A DNA stretch of 64,000 nucleotides, taken from positions 20,437-84,436 of the forward strand of contig NZ_JACVEW010000017.1 of NCBI RefSeq assembly GCF_017776525.1. Direction: 5' to 3'. The translations under genes and the position numbers were made by a program. Under the pieces are notes generated by a model. It was not told the origin of the DNA. It was given only the letters and a program-made list of their open reading frames with translations, and searched no databases. Positions 8,286 through 16,124 of the stretch are shown here, one piece after another; the first letter of the stretch is position 1, and every line of letters begins with the position of its first letter. This DNA is from Marinobacterium alkalitolerans (GTDB taxonomy: Bacteria; Pseudomonadota; Gammaproteobacteria; Pseudomonadales; Balneatricaceae).

Positions 8286-9775
8286 GGCAGATACTCCCGT
8301 GCCGCAATCAGTTCGGCCCAGCTCAGCGGACTAAACGGCAACACTGCAAACAGGCCGGCCAGCAGGGTTAACGAAGCGGTAACCAGCGGTGGCCAGAGCA
8401 GCCAGCTGTGCGTTTCCAGTCGCCCCCAGCGGCGCTGATATGACCATTCATATTCCGACAGGAACCAGAGTCGATGAATCACAGGCAGAAAATAGGCAGC
8501 GTTAAGCATACTGCTGATCAGTAGCACTGCGACCACCCACTCCATCCCGACATTCAAGGCCCCGCTGCCCAGGGTCCATTTGGTAACAAAACCGGCCAAT
8601 GGTGGCGCACCTATCATGCCGAATGCAGCCAGTGTGAAGGCTGCCGAGGTCAGCGGCATACGACGACCGGCTCCGTTTAATTCCTGTACTTTGTGGATAC
8701 CGAGCGTTTCGGCATAGTTGCCGGCACAGAAAAACAGTGTGATTTTCATGATGCCCTGATGCAGCAGATGCACCAGCCCGCCTACCGTCCCCACAGGACC
8801 AAACACGGCAGCACCCAATACGATGTAGGACACCTGACTAACCGTTGAGTAAGCCAGCCGTCGCTTCAAGTCGCTCTGTGATAACGCACGGACCGAACCA
8901 TAGACGATGGTGAATGCTGCCAGCCAGCCCAAGGGTTCCAGCACTCCAAGCAAGGTCGCAAACTCAATGCCATAGAGATCATATACCACCCGCACGATGC
9001 CGAATGCTCCGGCTTTCACTACCGCCACCGCATGCAGCAATGCACTCACCGGAGCGGGCGCAACCATGGCCTGTGGCAGCCAGCCATGCAATGGAAACAG
9101 TGCCGCCTTGACCCCAAGGCCCGCCACCAACAGGCCAAATACCAGCATCAATGGCAGATGAAGGTTCTCATCAACGTCTTTGAGCTGCCCCGTTTCCTGG
9201 AAGGAGATATCCCCCACCAGACCCTGCAACCAGATTATGCCCAGCAGCAAAGCCGCACCACCGCTGAGCGTGTACATGATGTAGTTACGGCCTGCTCGCA
9301 GTGCCTTATCAGTACCTCGATGCACTACCAGCGGATAAGTCGACAGCGTCAGCATTTCGTAGAACAGAAAGAAGGTGAACAGGTTGCCGGCCAGCGCAAT
9401 ACCCATGGTACTGGCCACACACAGGCTGAAAAAGCCGAAGAAGCGGCTTCGATTGGGCGAACCTTCCAGATAGCCCACGGCATATATGGTGGTGAGGAGC
9501 CAGAGCACCGCTGACAGCCCCGCAAACATCATGGCCAGCGCATCGGCTTGAAGCACAAAACTGACGCCGGGCAGAATCTCATAACTGAGGCCGTAATCAC
9601 GCTCATTCAGCACACCCCAGGTCATTACCCCAACCAGCGCCACCTTGATCAAGGCCGCCAGCAGGTTGATCACTGTGCGCAGGCGTTGACGCTCTTCCGG
9701 CAGGGTAAAGATAATTGCGGCGGCCAGCATGGAGCAGAGCAATGCAAAGACCGGTATAAGGGCCTGCTGCATCAT
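8282..9775 (-). CDS. Mrp/complex I-like antiporter subunit D' (NuoM/MnhD family)
   Basis: A 497-residue, roughly 14-helix ProtonAntipo_M protein with all the usual ion-path residues: E140 in FLFYEMLTLSTYPLV (TM5), K223 in GVKAALFPLHGWLP (TM7) and K254 in AVVKAGAFG (TM8). Members move protons or exchange cations in Mrp antiporters, membrane-bound hydrogenases and complex I. It overlaps its upstream partner (9772-9775) and downstream partner (8282-8285) by ATGA, indicating coupled translation and a fixed complex. It is closer in appearance to NuoM/MbhH-type subunits than the 487-residue subunit upstream. This is judged by eye. Confidence 0.9.
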   Translation of the reverse strand: MMQQALIPVFALLCSMLAAAIIFTLPEERQRLRTVINLLAALIKVALVGVMTWGVLNERDYGLSYEILPGVSFVLQADALAMMFAGLSAVLWLLTTIYAVGYLEGSPNRSRFFGFFSLCVASTMGIALAGNLFTFFLFYEMLTLSTYPLVVHRGTDKALRAGRNYIMYTLSGGAALLLGIIWLQGLVGDISFQETGQLKDVDENLHLPLMLVFGLLVAGLGVKAALFPLHGWLPQAMVAPAPVSALLHAVAVVKAGAFGIVRVVYDLYGIEFATLLGVLEPLGWLAAFTIVYGSVRALSQSDLKRRLAYSTVSQVSYIVLGAAVFGPVGTVGGLVHLLHQGIMKITLFFCAGNYAETLGIHKVQELNGAGRRMPLTSAAFTLAAFGMIGAPPLAGFVTKWTLGSGALNVGMEWVVAVLLISSMLNAAYFLPVIHRLWFLSEYEWSYQRRWGRLETHSWLLWPPLVTASLTLLAGLFAVLPFSPLSWAELIAAREYLP

Positions 9776-11235
9776 TGCACCTCCTCAAACGGCATCGCCA
9801 TTACGGACAGCACCTGACTGCCGCTGACACCCACTCCGAGCGATGCCAACGCCAGCAGCATGGCCGCCACTTCCAGACGACGATCAGGATGGTAGAAGTG
9901 ATCCTGTTCATCCCGTTCGAGGAATGAAGCTTTATAAATCCGAAACACATACGCCGCCGACAGCAGGCCTCCGCCTGCGAGAACCATAATCCACCACCAT
10001 TGCCCCGAGGCCATGCTCGCCTGCAGCAACATCCATTTGGCAGCAAAACCGCCGGATGGCGGCAACCCCATCAGGGAGACACCGGCAAGCCCGAAGGAGA
10101 ACAGCGAGAAAGGCAGGAAATGGCTCACCCCAGCCAGTGCTTCCACACGGTTGCTGCCCACGGCCAGGATCAGGTTGCCGGCGGCCAGAAACATGGCGGC
10201 CTTGGCCAGGGCATGGCTGATCACCTGCAGTGTTATGCCCTGCTGCGCATGCAAAGAAACAGAGGCTTCTACACCAAAGGTCAGAGGAAACAGCAGAAAC
10301 AGATAGCCAATCTGAGCAACTGACGAGTAGGCAACCACCTGCTTAAGCCGAGGCTGACAAAGTGCAAGCCAGCTGCCCCAGATGATTGCGACCGCTCCCA
10401 GCACACCCAGCAACTGGGCCATCCACTGCGATGCCACGGCAACTCCCGCTTCAAGCCAGACACGGGCGGCAATGTAGAACGAGGCTTTCACCACCAGCGC
10501 CGAAAGCAGCGCACTCACCGGCGATTTGGCAATGCCATGCGCAGGCGGCAACCAGCCATGCAGGGGGAACAGAGCCGTTTTCAGCGCCAGCCCCACCAGC
10601 ATCAGCACCAGTGCCGGACGCATCAGCAGGGCATGCTCGGATACACGCACCTGACCGGCCACATCGGCCAGTGAAAGCGTTCCAAACTGTCCGTAGACCA
10701 ATGCCACACCCAGCAGGTAGGCCAAAGACCCCAATAATGCGGCCAGCAGATAGCGCAGAGCCGCTCGCAGTGCCTCGGCCTGCCCGCCCAGTGCAACCAG
10801 CCCAACGGCAGACAACGTAATCAGCTCAAGTCCGACATAAAGATTGAACAGATCCCCGCCCATCCAAACCGTATTCAGCCCTGCCCACAGGAACCAGTAC
10901 AGTGGCCAGAAGTAGCGTTGCCAAGGCCTGTCGGGCTCAAGGTAAAAACCGGCATGAATGCCGCAACCACTGGCGACCAGCGTTGTTAACAGCAGGAAGG
11001 TAACGACCAGCCCGTCGACACGCAATTCAATGCCGAGCGGAGCATCCCAGCCCGCCAGCGTGTAGTAAAACCCGCCTTCGTGCCGGACCAGCCACCAGAG
11101 CCCGACTGACACCAGCAGCTGCAACAGCATGCCCAGCCAGGACAGTGCGCGTCCCTGGCGAAATCCAAGCAGCAGTGACACCGTTGCCAATGCCAGGGGT
11201 GTGAACAACAGCCCGGCCATCAGCCAATTGCTCAT
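9772..11235 (-). CDS. mnhD: Monovalent cation/H+ antiporter subunit D (MnhD/MrpD)
   Basis: This is a 487-residue ProtonAntipo_M protein. The key acidic and basic residues fall at E137 (LYVGLELITLS) and K219 (LALKTALFPLHGWLP), the numbering reported for functionally essential residues of Bacillus MrpD. A further TM8 lysine occurs in SALVVKASFY. It is the best candidate for the classical MrpD subunit of the operon and would sit in the inner membrane exchanging Na+ (or K+) for H+. It overlaps mnhC by 4 bp (11232-11235) and the next D-type subunit by 4 bp. Confidence 0.92.
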   Translation of the reverse strand: MSNWLMAGLLFTPLALATVSLLLGFRQGRALSWLGMLLQLLVSVGLWWLVRHEGGFYYTLAGWDAPLGIELRVDGLVVTFLLLTTLVASGCGIHAGFYLEPDRPWQRYFWPLYWFLWAGLNTVWMGGDLFNLYVGLELITLSAVGLVALGGQAEALRAALRYLLAALLGSLAYLLGVALVYGQFGTLSLADVAGQVRVSEHALLMRPALVLMLVGLALKTALFPLHGWLPPAHGIAKSPVSALLSALVVKASFYIAARVWLEAGVAVASQWMAQLLGVLGAVAIIWGSWLALCQPRLKQVVAYSSVAQIGYLFLLFPLTFGVEASVSLHAQQGITLQVISHALAKAAMFLAAGNLILAVGSNRVEALAGVSHFLPFSLFSFGLAGVSLMGLPPSGGFAAKWMLLQASMASGQWWWIMVLAGGGLLSAAYVFRIYKASFLERDEQDHFYHPDRRLEVAAMLLALASLGVGVSGSQVLSVMAMPFEEVQ

Positions 11236-11564
11236 CCCGAGTGTCCCTCCTCATCACGGCCTGCTTCCGGAACCTCAGACTCAAGTTCAGTTCTGCCGGT
11301 CAGATGGAAATAGCGCCGGATCAATACAACCCCCAGTGCCGTAGCCGCAATCGATACCACAATACCGGTCAATACCAGTGCCTGGGGCACAGGGTCTGGC
11401 CCGTTATGATGTTGTGCCAGCCCAACCAGGATCAGAAACGTGGCCGAACCGATCAAGTTGAGCGCCAGCAATTTGCGCAGCAAGTGTCGCAAACCGATCA
11501 GGCCCATCAGGCCAATGCCCCAGAGCACAGCACCGGTGAGGGCGTACAATAGCGGTGTGCTCAT
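11232..11564 (-). CDS. mnhC: Monovalent cation/H+ antiporter subunit C (MnhC, NuoK-like)
   Basis: The 110-residue protein has three transmembrane helices, as NuoK/MrpC proteins do. The middle segment LLALNLIGSATFLILVGLA and the third helix QALVLTGIVVSIAATALGVVLI (with the conserved ALVLT start) are diagnostic. NuoK-type subunits form part of the proton path in complex I and Mrp complexes. The polar C-terminal tail (ESEVPEAGRDEEGHSG) is cytoplasmic. It is coupled by ATGA overlaps to mnhB upstream (11561-11564) and mnhD downstream. Confidence 0.92.
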   Translation of the reverse strand: MSTPLLYALTGAVLWGIGLMGLIGLRHLLRKLLALNLIGSATFLILVGLAQHHNGPDPVPQALVLTGIVVSIAATALGVVLIRRYFHLTGRTELESEVPEAGRDEEGHSG

Positions 11565-12259
11565 TTTTCACCCTCCTCTGGCTCACTGGCATCATTAACC
11601 GGCGCGGCCACAAACAGTGCCAGCAGGATCATCCCGATTGACAGCGTCAGCAGGGTTTCAATAGACAGAATCAGTCCTTTAACAAATTCACGCGGGTAGG
11701 CCAGAAACACGTCACCGGCGATGGCGCTGGCAAGACCAACCAACAGAAACAGCGCAAAGCCAAGCACCAGCCCGATACGCAACAGGATGCCGGGGCGCAG
11801 AAAATCCAGCGGCAGACCGGTCAGGCGCATCAATACCCCGGTGGCCGCCAGCATGGCCCCGGCCTGAAACGCACCTCCGGGCCGATCAGCTCCGGCCCAA
11901 AGCAGGTAACCAGCCAACAGCAGCATCAGCGGCACCAGCCAGCGCAACAGGGCCCTGAGCAGCGTATCGGACGTTCGCAGCTCAGGATCTTCCAGCGAGC
12001 GGGTACGCGCCATGGAAATACCCGCCATCGCCGCAATCACCAGCACAGCTATTTCAAGCAGGGTATCGTAACTGCGAAAATTGAGCAGTACCGCTGTTAC
12101 CGGATGCTCCACCCCACTGGCCGCAAGCTTATCCTGTAACTGGCGTGGCAAATCAGATGCAGGCTCCAGCATGCTCAGCTGCCATACACTGCGACCCAGG
12201 AGCGCCGTCAGCATCAATGCCAGCAACAGCATGCCAATACGGGCAGCCGGTGATCTCAT
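11561..12259 (-). CDS. mnhB: MnhB/MrpB-domain antiporter subunit with N-terminal extension
   Basis: About 232 residues starting at the ATG of MRSPAARIGM (12259), which overlaps the previous stop as ATGA; the longer upstream frame is not used. The N-terminal part (about 1-90) has two hydrophobic segments and looks like the small MbhE-type subunit. The rest is an MnhB domain with the hallmark ADRPGGAFQAGAMLAATGVLMRL and a final helix TLLTLSIGMILLALFVA. In classical Mrp the region equivalent to the N-terminal part belongs to the C terminus of MrpA. Here it sits at the front of MnhB, consistent with the absence of a complete mnhA gene. Confidence 0.85.
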   Translation of the reverse strand: MRSPAARIGMLLLALMLTALLGRSVWQLSMLEPASDLPRQLQDKLAASGVEHPVTAVLLNFRSYDTLLEIAVLVIAAMAGISMARTRSLEDPELRTSDTLLRALLRWLVPLMLLLAGYLLWAGADRPGGAFQAGAMLAATGVLMRLTGLPLDFLRPGILLRIGLVLGFALFLLVGLASAIAGDVFLAYPREFVKGLILSIETLLTLSIGMILLALFVAAPVNDASEPEEGEK

Positions 12260-12531
12260 CCGCGCTCCTCCTCGACAACCGAGTCGGTGCCTCTGCCACG
12301 ACGAAAGTGACTGACCGCATCCAGCAACAGCACCCCTGTCAGGCCCGCGCCAATGGCTGCCTCGGCGAGAGCGATGTCCGGAGCCTGCAACCGTACCCAG
12401 CACACCGCCATCAGCAGGCCAAACGCAATGAAAACGACTATCGCCCGAAACAGGTCCTGCGACAGCAATGCCGCTGCAGCGGTCAAGATCAGTGCCAGTG
12501 CCAACAGAAGGTCCAGCAGAATTTCAACCAT
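12256..12531 (-). CDS. DUF4040 / MbhD-like small antiporter subunit
   Basis: This is a 91-residue, three-helix protein. The start is the ATG of MVEILLDLLL at 12531; the upstream extension in the same frame lies inside mnhG and is not credible. The sequence APDIALAEAAIGAGLTGVLLLDAV is the signature of DUF4040, the domain equivalent to part of the C terminus of MrpA and to stand-alone MbhD of hydrogenases. It overlaps mnhG by 8 bp and the following mnhB by 4 bp. Together with the next gene it appears to replace the C-terminal third of MrpA, which is otherwise missing from this operon. Confidence 0.85.
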   Translation of the reverse strand: MVEILLDLLLALALILTAAAALLSQDLFRAIVVFIAFGLLMAVCWVRLQAPDIALAEAAIGAGLTGVLLLDAVSHFRRGRGTDSVVEEERG

Positions 12532-12862
12532 CCTTGTGCTCCCTTTCACGCAGTGGATCGGGCAGCGAAGGCTCATGTATGCGCACGGCACGCGCAACCA
12601 GATGAGCGGAAGTGGCGCTTGCTGCAAGCGCAACCCACCAAATCAGCAGTGTTTTCAAACCACTGGCAACCGATGGCGTCATCGTGAGTAAAGCAAGGAT
12701 GACCAATCCCAATCCAAGATTATCGATCTTTGTCAGAGCGTGAATGCGGCACAGGGTATCGTTGAAACGAAACAGACCGAGCGTGCCGAGCGCAAAGAAA
12801 AAGCAACCACTGACCAACAACAGGATCTGCAGACCGAATATCAGCCCATCAATCATCGTCAT
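12524..12862 (-). CDS. mnhG: Monovalent cation/H+ antiporter subunit G (MnhG)
   Basis: About 112 residues with three hydrophobic helices. The core GTLGLFRFNDTLCRIHALTKIDNLG closely follows the MnhG/PhaG signature (GxxGLxRFPDxxxRxHAxTKxxTLG). Starts at 12862 and 12856 are two codons apart. Both lie within the end of mnhF, so the genes overlap by 8-14 bp. MnhG is a small structural subunit of the Mrp complex. Its highly charged tail (DPLREREHKDG) is on the cytoplasmic side. Confidence 0.9.
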   Translation of the reverse strand: MTMIDGLIFGLQILLLVSGCFFFALGTLGLFRFNDTLCRIHALTKIDNLGLGLVILALLTMTPSVASGLKTLLIWWVALAASATSAHLVARAVRIHEPSLPDPLREREHKDG

Positions 12863-13151
12863 GCCCCTTGACCGCATGGCGGTCAGTTTTTTCGCCTTCA
12901 ATCCGCACCACACGGGTGACAAAGGCGGCGGCGGAAAACACCGCCAGTACCGCCAGTATCAGCGCCACATCACGCAATGAAGGAATCTGTTGAGCCTCAG
13001 CCAGCACCAGCAACAGCGCAACTCCGGTGGTACCAAACAGCTGCGAGGCGAGCATACGGTCGGCGGCCGTCGGACCATGCCAGATACGGACAACTCCCAG
13101 CATCAACGTCAACAGAAGAAACAACGCAACCAGGTGCAGTACCAGTGTCAT
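12849..13151 (-). CDS. mnhF: Monovalent cation/H+ antiporter subunit F (MnhF)
   Basis: A 100-residue, three-helix protein. The N-terminal LLTLMLGVVRIWHGPTAADRMLASQLFGTTGVALLLVLAE is the family-defining MnhF/MrpF region (R-x-x-x-GPt-xDR). It is a small membrane subunit required for Mrp activity and implicated in assembly. The ATG at 13151 overlaps the mnhE stop codon (ATGA, 13148-13151). Confidence 0.92.
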   Translation of the reverse strand: MTLVLHLVALFLLLTLMLGVVRIWHGPTAADRMLASQLFGTTGVALLLVLAEAQQIPSLRDVALILAVLAVFSAAAFVTRVVRIEGEKTDRHAVKGHDDD

Positions 13152-13642
13152 CCGCGCTCCTCAGGATTCAACGTCAGACCAAAGAGTTTGGCCACACACC
13201 GCTGTGTCTGCTCCACCTCCTGCCTCACGGGTTGAGTCAGATCCAGGCAGTGCAGTTCAATTTCATCGCCATCCAGGGTGACACTGAGCGTACCCGGAAG
13301 CAGTGACAATGTGTTGGCCAACAGCCAGCGCGGTACGCCTTCCGGTAATGAAAGAGGCGCACGCAGGTAGCCGGGCGTTACAGGTAGCGATGGTGAAAGA
13401 AGACGGCGCGAAACATCCACTGCCGCCAACAATGAGTGACTCAGGAAAAACAGGGCGAACCCGGGCAGGGCATGAACACGGATAATATGGGGTGAGGGAG
13501 GAAACAGCACCAGGGACAGACTGCTGACCAGCAGGCTTACAATGCCACCAAACAGCAGGCCCGTGGCATCTCCATCCGTTAATGCCCACCAGACCAGCCA
13601 CAACAGCAACGCACGCAATACCAATGTCACCCATCGGGACAT
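13148..13642 (-). CDS. mnhE: Monovalent cation/H+ antiporter subunit E (MnhE)
   Basis: This 164-residue protein is the first gene of the antiporter operon. Two N-terminal helices are followed by a soluble part containing LANTLSLLPGTLSVTLDGDEIELHCLDL, the MnhE hallmark (SLTPGTxxxxxDxxxLxVHxLD). MnhE lies at the interface between the Mrp halves. The ATG at 13642 has GGAGG about 6 bases upstream, which makes it a well-translated first cistron. A long inverted repeat (13669-13706) lies 27 bp upstream, between this gene and the end of selO, and could carry the operon's control. Confidence 0.92.
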   Translation of the reverse strand: MSRWVTLVLRALLLWLVWWALTDGDATGLLFGGIVSLLVSSLSLVLFPPSPHIIRVHALPGFALFFLSHSLLAAVDVSRRLLSPSLPVTPGYLRAPLSLPEGVPRWLLANTLSLLPGTLSVTLDGDEIELHCLDLTQPVRQEVEQTQRCVAKLFGLTLNPEERG

Positions 13643-13668
13643 GGGGCCTCCTGCTTGTTTGTATCACT

Positions 13669-13706
13669 GTCTGAACTGACCACGAATCAAGTGGTTAGGT
13701 TCAGAC
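13669..13706. repeat. Long inverted repeat between selO and the mnh operon
   Basis: Two arms of 15 and 16 bases (GTCTGAACTGACCAC at 13669-13683 and GTGGTTAGGTTCAGAC at 13691-13706) pair with one bulged base and one G-T wobble around a 7-base loop. No T run follows on either strand, so it is not a standard intrinsic terminator. It could be an operator or an mRNA structure in the mnhE leader. Confidence 0.6.
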
Positions 13707-13758
13707 TAACACAGAACGTGCAGGTCCGTGCAGCACTGACACGGGCAACCGTGACACC

Positions 13759-15225
13759 TCAGGATGAGCAGGTCAGATTAATGGCCCGGGCCCACTTCGG
13801 GGGCGCACCGGCATACCGCTCCATATCCGGATGCTCATCCCCCGGATGGCGCAACACCGGCAGAAGCGCATTCAGCGGTCGGTAATCGCCCTGATGCGCC
13901 TCGCGAATCACCTCCTCTGCCATGTAGTTGCGGAGAATGTAACGGGGGTTCATCGCCCGCATCTGCTGATGACGAATGGGCTCACTTGCCGCCTCCTGCT
14001 CAACACGCGCTGCGTAACGCTGCAACCAGGCGCCCAGTGCCGCCGAGTCGTTGACCAGCGCTTCAAGGCTTGCCGTTTTGCCCGGCACCCATTCCGACAG
14101 GGTACGCAGGAAACGGTTATGGTCTACTCGATCACTGGTCCATAGCGCTTCAAGCCGGGACACCAGATCAGCGTCCTCGGCATCAACCCGCTGCAAGCCC
14201 AGGCGTGCACGCATTCGATCCAGCTTGGCCGCTTCATAGAGGCTTTCATAACGATCCAGCTCGGCTTCAAGCGCCTCACGCTGCGTCAGCGGCAGCATCG
14301 CCTGCGCCAATGCTGCCAGGTTCCAGAGCACAATGGAGGGCTGTCGGGCAAAGGCGTACCGACCGACATGATCATTCTTGTTGGCGATATGATCAGGCTC
14401 GTAATGGTCCATGAAGGTGTAGGGACCATAGTCAAAGGTCTCACCAATGATCGACATGTTATCCGTATTCAGGACACCGTGTACAAAGCCATATGCCTGC
14501 CAGGCAGCCACCAGTTCGACGGTGCGCTCCAGGATGGATCGAAACATCGCCAGGTAAGGGTCATCCGCGTCCCTGCACTCGGGGTAATAGCGAGTCAGGC
14601 AGTAATCCGCCAGCTGTTTAAGCTCTTCATGGCGTCCGGAATAGAAAAAAAATTCAAAGTGCCCGAAACGGACATGGCAGGGGGTCACTCGCAGTAGTTG
14701 AGCGCAGGGTTCCATGCCGTTACGCAGCGTAAACTCTTCACTGCCGATCAGGCAGAGTGCCCGCGTCGTGGGTATGCCCAGACCCGCCATCGCTTCACCG
14801 GCAAGGTATTCACGAATGCTGGATCTGAGCACTGCACGCCCATCGCCAAAACGGGAAAAGGCGGTTTTACCGGCGCCTTTGAGGTGGAGGTCATAGCGGA
14901 CCTGATCACGGCCGTTCACTTCACCCAGCAGCAGTCCTCTGCCATCCCCCAGGTCCGGGTTGTAGGAGCCAAACTGATGGCCGGTATATTTCATCGCCAG
15001 CGGTTCGGTGCCCGGCCACTCTCGCAGGCCAGTGCAACACTCGACCAGCTCCGAGGGCGAAACAGAACAGGGATCCAGACCGATCAGTTGCGCCACCTCC
15101 GGACAAAAGGCAGCCAAATGTGCCCCCTTGAGTGGCTGCACGTCCACATGCTGGAACCATTGCGAAGGCAGCCTTGCATAACTGTTGTCAAACGGCAGCT
15201 CTGTCAGACGGCATCCGTTGGCCAT
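13759..15225 (-). CDS. selO: Protein adenylyltransferase SelO (YdiU/UPF0061)
   Basis: At 488 residues this matches the family. SelO is a pseudokinase-fold enzyme that transfers AMP from ATP to protein Ser/Thr/Tyr residues in redox responses. Diagnostic stretches are MKYTGHQFGSYNPDLGDGRG, YDLHLKGAGKTAFSRFGDGRAVLRSSIREYLAGEAM and HGVLNTDNMSIIGETFDYGPYTFMD, with the catalytic Asn and Asp in the last. The C-terminal end reads TCSS, the position where some homologues carry selenocysteine; here it is an ordinary Cys codon. The start is placed at MANGCR (15225), which has GGAG 7 bases upstream. Confidence 0.95.
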   Translation of the reverse strand: MANGCRLTELPFDNSYARLPSQWFQHVDVQPLKGAHLAAFCPEVAQLIGLDPCSVSPSELVECCTGLREWPGTEPLAMKYTGHQFGSYNPDLGDGRGLLLGEVNGRDQVRYDLHLKGAGKTAFSRFGDGRAVLRSSIREYLAGEAMAGLGIPTTRALCLIGSEEFTLRNGMEPCAQLLRVTPCHVRFGHFEFFFYSGRHEELKQLADYCLTRYYPECRDADDPYLAMFRSILERTVELVAAWQAYGFVHGVLNTDNMSIIGETFDYGPYTFMDHYEPDHIANKNDHVGRYAFARQPSIVLWNLAALAQAMLPLTQREALEAELDRYESLYEAAKLDRMRARLGLQRVDAEDADLVSRLEALWTSDRVDHNRFLRTLSEWVPGKTASLEALVNDSAALGAWLQRYAARVEQEAASEPIRHQQMRAMNPRYILRNYMAEEVIREAHQGDYRPLNALLPVLRHPGDEHPDMERYAGAPPKWARAINLTCSS

Positions 15226-15309
15226 GATGAATCTCCTGCTGTGATAATCCATTTCACATACCCTAGCATTTTAATCAGGTATTTTCATCCGGCAGTTTGA
15301 AGGGGTATT

Positions 15310-15669
15310 ATGAACGGCGCTCAAACCGACACAGGCAGTGACATGTGGCTTGAACTGAATGATATTTTCTGGCTTTTTCTGGTGCTGACCGGGTGTGGGG
15401 CCTGGTGGCATAACCTGAAGCAGCGTGAGTCAGCCACACGGGCAGTCAAACGCCACTGTCAGCGGGAAGGGCTTCAGCTGCTGGATGACAGCATCGCACT
15501 GAAGCGCATGAAACCGATCAGAGACCGGGATTCGGGGCGACTGGTGTTGTTACGCGAGTATCAGTTTTTCTTCACTTCAACCGGAGACGAACGCTACCCC
15601 GGCAGCATTCAGCTGCAGGGACGTCGCCTGTTGGGCATCAACCTCGCGCCACATCGCATTCAACCCTGA
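15310..15669 (+). CDS. DUF3301 family membrane-anchored protein
   Basis: A 119-residue protein with one N-terminal hydrophobic segment ([19 protein letters not shown]) and a basic soluble domain. The domain includes [27 protein letters not shown] and [26 protein letters not shown], which together match the DUF3301 pattern known from many gammaproteobacteria. No function is established. AGGGG lies 8 bases before the ATG. It is divergent from selO, and its last 10 bp overlap the convergent yaiI gene. Confidence 0.75.
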   Translation: MNGAQTDTGSDMWLELNDIFWLFLVLTGCGAWWHNLKQRESATRAVKRHCQREGLQLLDDSIALKRMKPIRDRDSGRLVLLREYQFFFTSTGDERYPGSIQLQGRRLLGINLAPHRIQP

Positions 15670-16115
15670 CGCGCAGCGCGTGCCAGCCAGCGGTCCAGCT
15701 GATTGGCAAACTGCTGACGGTCCGCCTGACTGAGTGCTGCCGGGCCACCGCTTTGAACGCCACTGGCCCGCAGGGTTTCCATAAAGTCACGCATATTGAG
15801 ACGCGCTCGGATATTCTCCTGCGTAAACCGTTCACCGCGGGGAGTCAGGGCTGCTGCCTGCTTCTCCAGCACCTCAGAGGCCAGCGGAATATCACTGGTG
15901 ATCACCAGATCGCCCGCTGCAACCCGCCGCACGATCTCGTGATCCGCCACGTCAAACCCGGCGCCCACCTGAAGTGAATGTATATTGGGGTCAGGCGGTA
16001 CCGGCAGGTAATGGTTCGCCACCAGGGTTAAGCTGGTGCCTGTTCTGCGTGCCGCACGAAACAGGATTTCACGGATGACAACCGGACAGGCGTCCGCATC
16101 TACCCAAATCTGCAT
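15660..16115 (-). CDS. yaiI: YaiI/YqxD family protein (UPF0178, PIN-like)
   Basis: 151 residues beginning [18 protein letters not shown], the conserved opening of UPF0178. It continues with [35 protein letters not shown] and [14 protein letters not shown], all family signatures. The acidic cluster ([18 protein letters not shown]) resembles PIN-domain nuclease centres, but activity is not established. It starts 9 bp after the dbpA stop codon, so it is probably co-transcribed with dbpA. Confidence 0.92.
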   Translation of the reverse strand: MQIWVDADACPVVIREILFRAARRTGTSLTLVANHYLPVPPDPNIHSLQVGAGFDVADHEIVRRVAAGDLVITSDIPLASEVLEKQAAALTPRGERFTQENIRARLNMRDFMETLRASGVQSGGPAALSQADRQQFANQLDRWLARAARQG

Positions 16116-16124
16116 GCCGCCCCC

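Noticed and set aside
13759..13764. Possible selenocysteine in SelO
   Set aside because: The C-terminal TCSS is encoded with an ordinary cysteine codon and there is no in-frame TGA before it.
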